A stretch of 64,000 bases of DNA from an uncultured Streptomyces sp. (lineage in GTDB: Bacteria; Actinomycetota; Actinomycetes; Streptomycetales; Streptomycetaceae), in contig NZ_CANLBS010000008.1 in the NCBI RefSeq assembly GCF_947488945.1, forward strand, positions 1-64,000. Direction: 5' to 3'. This document shows positions 42,511-50,919 of the stretch, piece after piece. Made by a program: the position numbers and the translations under genes. The notes beneath the pieces are model-generated. The model saw only the letters and a program-made list of their open reading frames with translations. It made no database searches and was not told the origin of the DNA. Each line of letters opens with the position of its first letter. The first letter of the stretch is position 1.

Positions 42511-43454
42511 GCGGGGACCGGACACGGCCCGAACCCGCCGGGGAGGGCGCCGCGTTGGAGGTGGTGGAGTACACCGATCCGCTCTGCCCGTGGGCCTGGG
42601 GCTCCGAGCCCGTCTTCCGCGCGGTGCGGGACGCGCTGGGCGACCGGGCCCGGTGGCGGCGCGTCCACGCCATCCTCTTCGACCACGACGACGACCCGCC
42701 GCCCGACCCGGCCGCCGAGACCGCCTGGTACGCGCGCCACGTGGCCGGGATCAGCGGCCACACTCTGGCCCCGTACCCGGTCCGGCTGCTCCGGGTGGCG
42801 GCGGAGTCCTGGCCGGCCTCGCTGGTCGCCAAGGCGGCCGAGTTGCAGGGCGCGGAGGTCGCCGACCGGGTGCTGCGACGGCTGCGGGAGACCGTGTTCG
42901 TCCTCGGCGACCCGGCGGACACGCCCGCACGCGCCCTGGCCGCGGTACGGGGCGTGCCGGGGCTGGACCTGCGGCGGCTGGAGGCCGACGCCGCGTCCGA
43001 CGGCACCCGGGAGCGGGTCCGGGCCGACCGGGCGGAGGCGCGGCGGCCGGTCCCGGAAGTGCTCTCCGGGACCGGTGGGGCGGAGGGATCGCCGCACCCC
43101 GGAACGGCCAAGGAGACCTCGGACGGGGAACTCCGCTACGCCTTGCCGACGTTGCTGTTCCGGTCCCCGGCGGGCCGGCGCGTGGTCCCCGGCTGGCGTC
43201 CCTACGGGGCTTACGCGGAGGCGGTGGAGGCGCTGCTGAGCGGTCCGGCTCCGGAGCCCCGGCGGCTGGAGCCGGCCGAGGCGCTGGAGCGGCACCGCAG
43301 CCTGACCGAGCCGGAAAGGCGCTGGTCGGCGCCGGGGTCGTGGCCGCCGCCCGGGGCGGTGCGGGTGGAGACCGGGAACGGGCCGCTGTGGCTGCATCCG
43401 GACGAGGCCGCGACGCACCCGGCGGCCACGGACCGCTCGGAGACCGGCCACTGA
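42507..43454 (+). CDS. DsbA-family thioredoxin-fold protein lacking the second active-site Cys
   Basis: A 315-residue protein starting MSGDRTRPEPAGEG. The thioredoxin-like core begins VVEYTDPLCPWAWGSEP, as in FrnE/2-hydroxychromene-isomerase-like DsbA relatives. The active-site motif is C-P-W-A rather than C-x-x-C, so simple disulfide exchange by a CxxC pair is unlikely; a glutathione- or mycothiol-type or isomerase role is possible. The later YALPTLLF gives the cis-Pro loop. It is translationally coupled to the Rrf2 gene. Confidence 0.8.
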   Translation: MSGDRTRPEPAGEGAALEVVEYTDPLCPWAWGSEPVFRAVRDALGDRARWRRVHAILFDHDDDPPPDPAAETAWYARHVAGISGHTLAPYPVRLLRVAAESWPASLVAKAAELQGAEVADRVLRRLRETVFVLGDPADTPARALAAVRGVPGLDLRRLEADAASDGTRERVRADRAEARRPVPEVLSGTGGAEGSPHPGTAKETSDGELRYALPTLLFRSPAGRRVVPGWRPYGAYAEAVEALLSGPAPEPRRLEPAEALERHRSLTEPERRWSAPGSWPPPGAVRVETGNGPLWLHPDEAATHPAATDRSETGH

Positions 43455-43485
43455 GAGGCTGTCGGGCCGCTGTTCCGCAGAATGA

Positions 43486-43501
43486 GACACCCTTTGGTGT
43501 C
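43486..43501. promoter_or_regulatory. perfect palindrome upstream of the leader-peptide promoter
   Basis: GACACC and GGTGTC are separated by CTTT and end 2 bp before the TTGACA box. A position just upstream of -35 suits an activator or repressor of the sulfur operon. Confidence 0.55.
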
Positions 43502-43503
43502 CA

Positions 43504-43533
43504 TTGACAGTCGACGACGAACGACCCCAGGAT
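43504..43533 (+). promoter_or_regulatory. promoter of the leader peptide and ABC operon
   Basis: A -35 TTGACA (43504-43509), 18-bp spacer and a -10-like CAGGAT (43528-43533) place the start at or next to the leader ATG at 43541. The -10 differs from consensus in its first base, and the AGGA within it could also act as a ribosome binding site if transcription starts further upstream. Confidence 0.5.
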
Positions 43534-43540
43534 GTGCACC

Positions 43541-43615
43541 ATGCTTACGACGCACCCCGGTGTGGAGTGCCGCTACGTGGACCTGCGGCGCACGTCCAGC
43601 GCTCTCTGTCGCTGA
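43541..43615 (+). CDS. 24-residue cysteine-containing leader peptide
   Basis: The short frame encodes MLTTHPGVECRYVDLRRTSSALCR and stops. The YVDLRR...SALCR ending is the recurrent form of streptomycete leader peptides found ahead of sulfur-assimilation and transport genes, which usually carry Cys codons near the end. Translation would stall or slow when Cys-tRNA is scarce and so influence expression of the genes beyond. AGGA lies 7 nt upstream of the ATG. It precedes a 596-nt gene-free stretch and then the ABC importer operon. The recognition rests on this motif and context. Confidence 0.75.
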   Translation: MLTTHPGVECRYVDLRRTSSALCR

Positions 43616-44211
43616 CCTCCGCCCGCCCCCGGACCACGAGCGCCGCCCGCCCGCTGCCGGCGGTCACGACCGCCCGCCGTACGGCCGGACCCGTCCGTCC
43701 GCCGTGTCCGCATCCCGCCTCCCGTCGCGCCGCGGGCGATCACGTCCGAAGGTGACGCCCGCTCCGGGGTGATCCGCCCGTGCGGGGTCCGCCCGTACGG
43801 CGGTCCCACGGCGACTTTCGTCCGCGTACCGCCCCGCTCGGCAGCGTCGCCCGCGAGGCATCCGTACCGCCGGAACACGCGCGCCGCGAGGGCGACCCCG
43901 CGATGTCACCCGCCACCCGCTGTGCGCCGCGCCGTGCCCAGGCGCTCCCGTCCGCCTCCACGCCCCCGACCCCGCCACGCCCCGATCCCGCACGCCCCCG
44001 TCGGCCGACGCCCGGCCCGCCGCGTCCGTACGCCCGGCGCCGCTCTCCACGCACCGCTCGCCACGCACCGCCCACCCGCGCCCCGGCGGGGTACGCCCGT
44101 ACTCCGACGCCGGTACGCCGGGCCGTCGCGTCCCGATCACCCACGCCCCGATCGCCCACGCCCCGAGCTTCCGCGCCCCGCCCCGGCGGAGCCCGTCACA
44201 GAGAGAACGCG
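43616..44211 (+). other. 596-nt gene-free leader between leader peptide and transporter operon
   Basis: Frames here are Pro/Arg-rich and unlike protein; I see no second gene. The stretch is pyrimidine-rich and poor in A, with several C-rich direct repeats, notably three 15-bp units at 44132-44176. If transcription runs from the leader peptide into the ABC operon, this is a long C-rich untranslated region of the kind Rho could load on, which would fit leader-peptide-controlled termination. Confidence 0.5.
44132..44176. repeat. 15-bp tandem repeat (cccgatcgcccacgc), 3 copies
   Basis: Units at 44132, 44147 and 44162; the first two differ by one base and the third is more diverged. They lie 36-80 bp before the substrate-binding protein start. 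Confidence 0.75.
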
Positions 44212-45783
44212 ATGTCTCCACGTCTCACGATCCGACGCCCCCGGCCGGACGGCACCGCCGCACGGCGGCCCCGCCGGCTGCGCACCGCCGCTCTCGGCAC
44301 CGCCCTCGCCACCCTGCTGGTCCCCGCTCTCGCCGCCTGCAGCGGCGGCGCCTCGGCTTCGGCGGGCGGCTCCACGCTGAAGTGGGCGTCCTCCTACTTC
44401 CCGGCCCACTGGGACCCGGTGGTCTCGGGCAGCGGCGCCCAGTTCCGCGAACTTGCCTTGGTGTACGCCTCGTTGACCCGGACGAACGAGAAGGGCGAGG
44501 CGGTTCCGGACCTCGCGGAGAGCTGGGAGTACAACGACGAGGGCGACCGGATCACCTTCCATCTGCGGCCGGGGCTGAAGTTCAGCGACGGTCTGCCGGT
44601 CGACGCGACCGCCGTCAAGGCGGCGATCGAGCGGGCCCAGAAACAGAAGAACTCGGCGCTCTTCGGCGACCTGACCTCGATCGAGTCGGTGCGGGCCGAG
44701 GGCCTGGACGCGGTGCTCGAACTGAGCCAGGTCGACTACCAGATACCCCAGTTGCTCGGTCAGCGGGTCCTCCAGATCGCCAGCCCGAAGGCAGCGAAGA
44801 CACCGGAGAAGCTGGACCAGAACCCGGTCGGCGCGGGCCCGTTCGTCGTGAAGCAGCTCGTCCCCGGGACCAAGGCCGTCCTGACGAAGAACCCGGACTA
44901 CTGGGACGCGGAGAACATCCACATCGAGCAGGTGGAACTGACCTCGGCGCCCGACGCGTCGACGGTGGTCTCGGGTCTGCAGACCGGGGTCTACAACTTC
45001 GCCGACATCAAGCCGAGTCAGGCCGACGCCGCCAAGAAGGCCGGCCTCGACGTGTTCGTGCAGCCCGGCTTCAACGCCTCCAACATCAGCCTCAACGTCA
45101 ACAAGGCGCCCTTCGACGACGACCGGGTGGTCGATGCGGTACGGCACGCGATCAACCGCCAGGAGTTCGTCGACAAGCTGACCTTCGGCTACGGCGAGGC
45201 CACCGACCAGCCGTTCCCCAAGGGCTACGTGGCCTACGACCCTGAGTCGGAGAACACCTATCCGTACGACCCGGCGAAGTCCAGGAAACTGCTGGCGGAG
45301 GCGGGCCACCCGGCCGGGGACATCACGCTCGACCTGGTCATCCCCACCGAGGACCCGCAGGCCGAGATCGTGCAGTCCCAGCTCGCGGCGGTCGGCATCA
45401 AGGTCACCATCAAGATCGACAAGAACTGGGCCACCCCGTTCTTCGCCAAGGACCTGACTCTGTCGCTGTACGGGACCACCGGCCGCGACTCCGCGGTGCA
45501 GACGCTCACCGCCCACTTCGGACCCGACGGCCCCCTCAACCTCTCCACCCCGTACGAGCCCGACGGCTTCGCCGAAGCGACCGCGAAGGTCCGTCAGACC
45601 CCGCTGGACGCACCGGAGTATCCGCGGGCGCTGCGGGCGGCGACCCGGGCGGGCCTGGCCAGCAAGGCACTGGTCTTCACCTACTCCTCGCCGAACCTGC
45701 TGGCCAAGAGCGCCGCCCTCTCGGACCTGCCGAAGAACCCGGCGCACCTCGACTGGACCGGCGTGACCCTCTCCGGCGGCTGA
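44212..45783 (+). CDS. ABC importer substrate-binding lipoprotein (SBP family 5)
   Basis: A 523-residue protein. An Arg-rich N-terminus is followed by a hydrophobic segment and a lipobox (VPALAAC, lipidated Cys 43), so it is anchored outside the membrane. Family 5 (dipeptide/oligopeptide/nickel) signatures include VPDLAESWEYNDEGDRITFHLRPGLKFSDGLPV and NPVGAGPFVVKQLVPGTKAVLTKNPDYWD. It captures the ligand for the permeases encoded next. The family also binds glutathione and other non-peptide solutes. The ATG follows GAGAGAA. Confidence 0.92.
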   Translation: MSPRLTIRRPRPDGTAARRPRRLRTAALGTALATLLVPALAACSGGASASAGGSTLKWASSYFPAHWDPVVSGSGAQFRELALVYASLTRTNEKGEAVPDLAESWEYNDEGDRITFHLRPGLKFSDGLPVDATAVKAAIERAQKQKNSALFGDLTSIESVRAEGLDAVLELSQVDYQIPQLLGQRVLQIASPKAAKTPEKLDQNPVGAGPFVVKQLVPGTKAVLTKNPDYWDAENIHIEQVELTSAPDASTVVSGLQTGVYNFADIKPSQADAAKKAGLDVFVQPGFNASNISLNVNKAPFDDDRVVDAVRHAINRQEFVDKLTFGYGEATDQPFPKGYVAYDPESENTYPYDPAKSRKLLAEAGHPAGDITLDLVIPTEDPQAEIVQSQLAAVGIKVTIKIDKNWATPFFAKDLTLSLYGTTGRDSAVQTLTAHFGPDGPLNLSTPYEPDGFAEATAKVRQTPLDAPEYPRALRAATRAGLASKALVFTYSSPNLLAKSAALSDLPKNPAHLDWTGVTLSGG

Positions 45784-45831
45784 CCACCACCGGCCCGTCC
45801 CCCTCCCCACCTCCAGAGAGGAGGCACCTCC

Positions 45832-46860
45832 ATGACGACGCACACGCTTCCGGTCGGGGCCGCCCGCCGTCGCGGGGTCGCCGCCGCCAGGGCGCGGCAC
45901 TCGCTCGGCCGCGTCCTGGCGGTCCTCGCCCGGTCGGTCGCCCTGTTCGTCCCGGTGTTCCTGGTGGCGACGTTCGTCACCTTCGCCCTGCGGTCGCTCA
46001 GCGGGCTCAGTCCGGCGCGCATCCAGCTCGGCGAGAACGCGACCCCCGAGGCGATCGCCCGCGTCGAGGCCCAATGGGGCCTCGACAAGCCCTTCCTGGC
46101 GCAGTACGGGGACTGGTTCTCGGGCGTGCTGCACGGGCAGCTCGGCGCGAGCTGGGTCAACGGGGCCGACATCTCGACCCTGATCGGCCTGGGCCTCGGC
46201 GTCAGCCTGTCCGTCGCCACGTTCGCGCTGGTCATCGGAGTCGTCGGCGGCTTCGTGCTCGGCACGGTCGCCGCGCTGCGCCGCACCACACTGCTGGACC
46301 GCGCCATCACCGGACTGGTCACCGTCATCTCGGTGATGCCGCCGTTCGTCGTCGGCATCGTGCTGGTGTCGGTGTTCGCGGTGGGCCTCGGCCTGTTCCC
46401 CTCGGCCGGCTACGTCCCGGCCGAGCAGGGGTTCGGCCCGTGGCTCGCGCACATCACGCTCCCCGCCCTCGCCCTGAGCTGCGACGTCGTCGCCGACGTG
46501 GCGCGCCAGATGCGCACCGGTCTCGTCCAGGCGTACGGCGAGAACTACGTGACGGGCGCGGTGGTACGGGGACTGGGCCCGCGGAGGATCTTCTTCGGCC
46601 ATGTGCTGCGCAACGGTCTCGGGCCGACGCTGGCCACCCTCGGGCTGAAGTTCCCGGCCCTGGTCGGCGCCTCGGTGGTGACCGAGTGGATCTTCGGGTT
46701 GCAGGGCTTCGGCCGGTTCGCCAACGACTCGGCGCAGGCCGGGGACGTGCCGGCGGTGCAAGGCGTCCTGGTCGTCTCGATCGTGCTGGTCGTCTCCTTC
46801 AACCTGATCGTCAACCTGGTGCTGGCACGCGTGACGCCGGCCTCGCAGCGGGGGGTGTGA
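45832..46860 (+). CDS. ABC importer permease (DppB-type)
   Basis: A 342-residue permease of about six helices. The cytoplasmic coupling motif reads RQMRTGLVQAYGENYVTGAVVRGLGPRRIFFGHVLRNGLGPT. The N-terminus has RVEAQWGLDKPFLAQYGDWFSGVLHGQLGASW, typical of DppB/OppB/GsiC proteins. It pairs with the DppC-type protein 1 bp downstream to form the channel. The ATG is preceded by GAGAGGAGG. Confidence 0.93.
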   Translation: MTTHTLPVGAARRRGVAAARARHSLGRVLAVLARSVALFVPVFLVATFVTFALRSLSGLSPARIQLGENATPEAIARVEAQWGLDKPFLAQYGDWFSGVLHGQLGASWVNGADISTLIGLGLGVSLSVATFALVIGVVGGFVLGTVAALRRTTLLDRAITGLVTVISVMPPFVVGIVLVSVFAVGLGLFPSAGYVPAEQGFGPWLAHITLPALALSCDVVADVARQMRTGLVQAYGENYVTGAVVRGLGPRRIFFGHVLRNGLGPTLATLGLKFPALVGASVVTEWIFGLQGFGRFANDSAQAGDVPAVQGVLVVSIVLVVSFNLIVNLVLARVTPASQRGV

Positions 46861-46861
46861 C

Positions 46862-47752
46862 ATGGTGCGCCGCGTCCTTACCCTCACCTCCGGCCGGATC
46901 GCCCTCGCCATCCTGACCGCGGTCGCGCTGCTGGCGCTCCTCGGGCCGTGGCTGGCGCCGCAGGACCCGCTCGCCACCAGCGACGACACGCTCGCCGTCA
47001 CCTCCTGGGCGCACTGGCTGGGCACCGACTACCTCGGCCGGGACGTGCTGAGCCGGCTGCTGGACGGCTCGCGCGTCAGCGTGCTCGGGTCGCTGGAGGT
47101 CGCGTTCACGGCGCTGGCCGTCGGTGCGGTGCCGGGCATCCTGTCGGTGTACCTCGGCCGGGTCTTCGAGTGGCTCACCCTCCGACTGGCGGACACCCTG
47201 GTCGCCCTGCCGTTCCTGCTGTTCGCGGTCGCGGTGATCGCGCTCCTCGGCAACGGCATCACCCAGGCCATGCTGGTGACCGGGGTGCTGGTGTCCCCGC
47301 TGTTCTACCGGGTGTCCCGTGCCGCCACGCTGGCCGTCGCCCGTTCCCCGTACGTGGAGGCGGCGATCGTCTCCGGCGCCTCGGTCGGGTGGGTGGTGCG
47401 CCGGCACGTGTGGGTCAAGGTGCTGCCGCCGATCGCGGTGGCCCTCGCCCAGACCATCGGCGTCGGGTTCGTCATCGTCTCCAGCCTGACGTTCCTCGGC
47501 ATCGGGGTGCAGCCGCCCGCGCCGACCTGGGGCGGGCTGCTCGCCTCCGACCTCGGCTACCTCGGCCAGCGGCCGTGGGCCCCGCTGGCGCCCGCGCTGC
47601 TGATCATGGTGACCGTCTGGGCGAGCAATCTGCTGGCCGACGCGATCCGCGACGTCTCCGGCGAGGCGGGCCGGGCGTTCGCCCTGGCGGGCCGGGCCCG
47701 CGCCGGCCGCCCCGACCGGAACCGCCCCGTCCACTCCGGAGGTACCCGATGA
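46862..47752 (+). CDS. ABC importer permease (DppC-type)
   Basis: A 296-residue permease. DppC features are WLGTDYLGRDVLSRLLDGSRVS near the N-terminus and the coupling segment ARSPYVEAAIVSGASVGWVVRRHVWVKVLPPI. It completes the membrane pore. The gene starts one base after the DppB-type gene stop, and its own stop overlaps the first ATPase gene. Confidence 0.93.
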   Translation: MVRRVLTLTSGRIALAILTAVALLALLGPWLAPQDPLATSDDTLAVTSWAHWLGTDYLGRDVLSRLLDGSRVSVLGSLEVAFTALAVGAVPGILSVYLGRVFEWLTLRLADTLVALPFLLFAVAVIALLGNGITQAMLVTGVLVSPLFYRVSRAATLAVARSPYVEAAIVSGASVGWVVRRHVWVKVLPPIAVALAQTIGVGFVIVSSLTFLGIGVQPPAPTWGGLLASDLGYLGQRPWAPLAPALLIMVTVWASNLLADAIRDVSGEAGRAFALAGRARAGRPDRNRPVHSGGTR

Positions 47753-48654
47753 CGCCCCTGTCCCAGAAGGTGCTGTCGCACGACGACCGGGACACCGCCG
47801 CCGGGAGCCCGGCGGCCGTCGCCCAGGCCCCCACCGCTCCCCCGGTGCTCACCGTGCGCGACGTGCGCATCGGCGACCGGGCCACCGACCGCGAGATCGT
47901 GCACGGCGTCAGCTTCTCCCTCACCCCCGGCCGGACCGTCGGCATCGTCGGCGAGTCGGGCAGCGGCAAGACGCTCACCTGCCGGGCCGCGCTCGGCATC
48001 CTGCCGCCGCACTTCGAGATCACCGGCGGCTCGGTGGAGATCGCCGGCACCGACATCGCCGGGCTGACGCCCGCCGCCTGGACGGCACTGCGGGGCACCA
48101 CCATCAGCGCGGTCTTCCAGGACCCGGCGTCCTATCTCAACCCGTCCATCCGGGTGGGCGCCCAGATCGCCGAGGTCGTCCGGGTCAAGCAGGGCCTGAA
48201 ACGGCGGGAGGCGAAGCGCCGGGCCGTCGGACTGCTGCGGGCGGTGCGGCTGCGCGACCCGGAGCTGGTGTACGGCCAGTACACCTTCGAACTCTCCGGC
48301 GGGATGCTCCAGCGCGTCCTGATCGCGGCGGCCATCGCCGCCGGACCGCGCGTCCTCATCGCCGACGAGGCCACCACCGCGCTCGACGTGACGGTGCAGG
48401 CCGAGATCCTCGACCTGCTGGCCGAACTCCGGGAGCGGGACGGCCTGGCCCTGCTCGTCGTCTCCCACGACCTCGCCGTCGTCGCCCAGTTGTGCGACGA
48501 GGTGCTGGTCATGCGGGACGGCGAGGTGGTGGAGCAGGGGCCGACGCACCAGGTGCTGTACGAGCCCCGGCACGCCTACACCCGGCTGCTGATCGCCGAA
48601 CACGACGCTTACGGCCTGGAGAAGTTCCTCGCCCCGAAGGAGGACCCGTCGTGA
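47749..48654 (+). CDS. ABC importer ATPase (DppD-type)
   Basis: A 301-residue ATPase. Walker A is GESGSGKT, the Q-loop lies in ISAVFQDPASYLNP, the signature is ELSGGMLQR, Walker B is RVLIADEATTALD, and the H-loop is VVSHDL. The C-terminus has the HAYTRLL segment found in oligopeptide transporter ATPases, but without the cysteine cluster often present after it. The ATG overlaps the permease stop and has GGAGG 6 nt upstream. Confidence 0.92.
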   Translation: MTPLSQKVLSHDDRDTAAGSPAAVAQAPTAPPVLTVRDVRIGDRATDREIVHGVSFSLTPGRTVGIVGESGSGKTLTCRAALGILPPHFEITGGSVEIAGTDIAGLTPAAWTALRGTTISAVFQDPASYLNPSIRVGAQIAEVVRVKQGLKRREAKRRAVGLLRAVRLRDPELVYGQYTFELSGGMLQRVLIAAAIAAGPRVLIADEATTALDVTVQAEILDLLAELRERDGLALLVVSHDLAVVAQLCDEVLVMRDGEVVEQGPTHQVLYEPRHAYTRLLIAEHDAYGLEKFLAPKEDPS

Positions 48655-49514
48655 CCCCCGAACCTTCCGGCAGCCCGTCCGCCGGCCCCGGTCCCGGTCC
48701 CGCCCTGGAGGTCACCGGCCTGGAGGTGCACTACGGCCGGGGCCGCCGGCGGCGCACCGTGCTGCGCGGGGTGTCGCTGCGGGTGGCGCCCGGCGAGGCC
48801 GTCGGCCTCATCGGCGAGACCGGCTCGGGCAAGTCCACCCTCGCGCGGGCAGCGCTCGGCCTGGTCCGCCCCTCGGCCGGCCGGATCGTGGTCGGCGGCG
48901 AGGACGTGACCGGGTACGGCAGCCGCGGATGGCGGGCGCTACGCCGCAGCGGCGTCCTCGGTCACGTCTTCCAGGACCCGCTGCGCAGCCTCGACCCGGA
49001 CCTCACCATCGAGGAATCACTGGTCGAACCGCTGCTCGTCCAGGGCGTGCCGCGGGCCGCGGCGGCCGCGCGGGCACGGGCGTTCCTGGACCGGGTGCGG
49101 CTCTCCGGGGAACTGCTGGAGCGGCTGCCGGGAGAGCTGTCCGGCGGGCAGCGGCAGCGGGTCGCGGTGGCCCGCGCGCTGGTCACCGAACCCGGGCTGA
49201 TCATCCTGGACGAGCCGGTGAGCGCCCTCGACTCGGCCAACCGGGTCCAGGTCCTGGAGATCCTGAAGGAGCTCCGCGACTCCGGCACGGCCCTCGTCCT
49301 CATCTCGCACGACCTCGGCTCGGTCGCCGGCACCGCCGACCGCATCGCCGTCCTCCACCGCGGCGAACTGGTCGAGGACCGGGCCGCCCGCGACGTCGTG
49401 GGCGACCCCCGCCACCCGTACACCCGGCTGCTCGTCGGGTCGGCGCCGACCCTGCGCGCCGCCCCCGCGAGCCGGGCCGAGCGCGAGGCGCTGCGCGCCC
49501 TCCTCGACGCCTGA
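48651..49514 (+). CDS. ABC importer ATPase (DppF-type)
   Basis: A 287-residue ATPase that would form the heterodimer with the preceding one. Walker A GETGSGKST, Q-loop HVFQDPLRSLDPDL, signature ELSGGQRQRVAVARAL, Walker B LIILDEPVSALD and H-loop LISHDL are all intact. The GTG at 48651 overlaps the stop of the preceding gene (GTGA) and has AAGGAGG upstream. It ends the five-gene transporter. Confidence 0.92.
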   Translation: MTPEPSGSPSAGPGPGPALEVTGLEVHYGRGRRRRTVLRGVSLRVAPGEAVGLIGETGSGKSTLARAALGLVRPSAGRIVVGGEDVTGYGSRGWRALRRSGVLGHVFQDPLRSLDPDLTIEESLVEPLLVQGVPRAAAAARARAFLDRVRLSGELLERLPGELSGGQRQRVAVARALVTEPGLIILDEPVSALDSANRVQVLEILKELRDSGTALVLISHDLGSVAGTADRIAVLHRGELVEDRAARDVVGDPRHPYTRLLVGSAPTLRAAPASRAEREALRALLDA

Positions 49515-49565
49515 CCCCGCATCCCCGGCCCCCCGGCCTCCCCGCTCCGACGGAAGGACCACCCC

Positions 49566-50909
49566 ATGTCCCGCACGATCCACCTCGCCCTGCACCCGTA
49601 CGGCGTCGGCGGTCCCGGCCAGCACGGCCTGTGGAAGGACCCCCGCATCGCGAAGAACTCCAGCATCGACGTCCAGCACTACATCCAGCAGGCGAAGGCG
49701 GCCGAACACGCCCTGTTCGACGCGCTGTTCATCGTCGACAGCCAGTTCATCAACGCCACCTACCCGGCGCACTACCTCAACCGGCTGGAGCCGCTGACCC
49801 TGTTGTCGGCGGTGGCCACCCACACCCGGCACATCGGACTGGTGGGCACGGCGAGTTCGACGTACAACTCGCCGTTCAACCTGGCCCGCCGGTTCGCCTC
49901 GCTCGACCACATCAGCGGCGGGCGCGCCGGGTGGAACGTGGTGACCAGCTTCGACACCGGCACCTCGCGGAACTTCGGGCTGGAGGAGCACCTGGACTAC
50001 GCCACCCGGTACGGCAGGGCCCTGGAGTTCGTGGAGGTGGCGCGCGGGTTGTGGGACTCCTACGAGGACGACGCGTTCCCGGCCGACGTGGCCCGGGACC
50101 TCTTCCTGGACCCGGCCAAGCTGCACGCGCTGGACCACGAGGGCGAGCACTTCCGGGTGGCGGGTCCGCTCAACATCTCGCGTTCGCCGCAGGGCCAGCC
50201 GGTGATCTTCCAGGCCGGCGTCTCCGACGAGGGCCGCGACCTCGCGGCCCGGGTCGCCGAGGGCGTCTACGCGCCGGGCGGTTCGCTCCAGCAGGCGCAG
50301 GAGTACTACGCGGACGTGAAGCGGCGCACCGCGGCCCACGGCCGCGACCCCGAGCACATCAAGATCTTCATCCACGGCTCCCCGGTGGTCGCCGCGACCG
50401 ACGAGGCGGCCCTGCGGCGCGAGCGGGAGATCCACGACGAGGACAACGACTTCACCCGCAATCTCGCCCTGCTGGGGCGGTCGTTCGGCGCGTACGACTT
50501 CAGCGTGCACGATCTGGACGCGCCGTTCCCGGACGTGGCGCACCTCGCCGAGAAGGGCGGCCGGACCGGGGCGTCGGCCATCATCCAGCGGGCCCGCGAG
50601 AACAATCTGACGCTGCGTCAGGTAGCGGATTCCCTGAGTGAGTTCCGGCGTTCGCCGTTCGTCGGGGCACCGGAGACGGTCGCCGACACCATCGAGCAGT
50701 GGTTCGACGCAGGCGCGTTCGACGGCATCAACCTGGCCTTCCGCACCGGTGACGAACTCGACCTGTTCGTCGACGGCGTCGTGCCGCTCCTGCAGAAGCG
50801 CGGGCTGTACCGCACCGCGTACACGGCCGACACCCTGCGCGGCCACCTGGGCCTGCCCGTCCCCGAGAACCGCCACACCGCCGCCGGCGCCCACGCGCTG
50901 AACGGCTGA
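49566..50909 (+). CDS. FMN-dependent monooxygenase, NtaA/SnaA/DszA family
   Basis: A 447-residue bacterial-luciferase-like (LLM) flavin monooxygenase. The start IHLALHPYGVGGPGQHGLWK, SSTYNSPFNLARRFASLDHISGGRAGWNVVTSFD and PVIFQAGVSDEGRDLAARVAEGVY place it in the subgroup that includes nitrilotriacetate monooxygenase, pristinamycin SnaA, sulfone monooxygenase DszA and the B. subtilis organosulfur enzymes CmoJ and YxeK. It needs reduced FMN from a partner, here most likely the SsuE-type reductase four genes downstream. The role inferred is oxidative cleavage of a C-S or C-N bond in the imported compound. Confidence 0.9.
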   Translation: MSRTIHLALHPYGVGGPGQHGLWKDPRIAKNSSIDVQHYIQQAKAAEHALFDALFIVDSQFINATYPAHYLNRLEPLTLLSAVATHTRHIGLVGTASSTYNSPFNLARRFASLDHISGGRAGWNVVTSFDTGTSRNFGLEEHLDYATRYGRALEFVEVARGLWDSYEDDAFPADVARDLFLDPAKLHALDHEGEHFRVAGPLNISRSPQGQPVIFQAGVSDEGRDLAARVAEGVYAPGGSLQQAQEYYADVKRRTAAHGRDPEHIKIFIHGSPVVAATDEAALRREREIHDEDNDFTRNLALLGRSFGAYDFSVHDLDAPFPDVAHLAEKGGRTGASAIIQRARENNLTLRQVADSLSEFRRSPFVGAPETVADTIEQWFDAGAFDGINLAFRTGDELDLFVDGVVPLLQKRGLYRTAYTADTLRGHLGLPVPENRHTAAGAHALNG

Positions 50910-50919
50910 GGGCGCGGAC

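Noticed and set aside
43664..44221. Possible protein gene in the long leader, either strand
   Set aside because: The frames are Arg/Pro or Arg/Gly-rich with no start site signals; the region fits an untranslated leader better.
44137..47025. A long minus-strand frame opposite the ABC transporter operon
   Set aside because: Antisense shadow; contradicted by the five coupled transporter genes on the plus strand.
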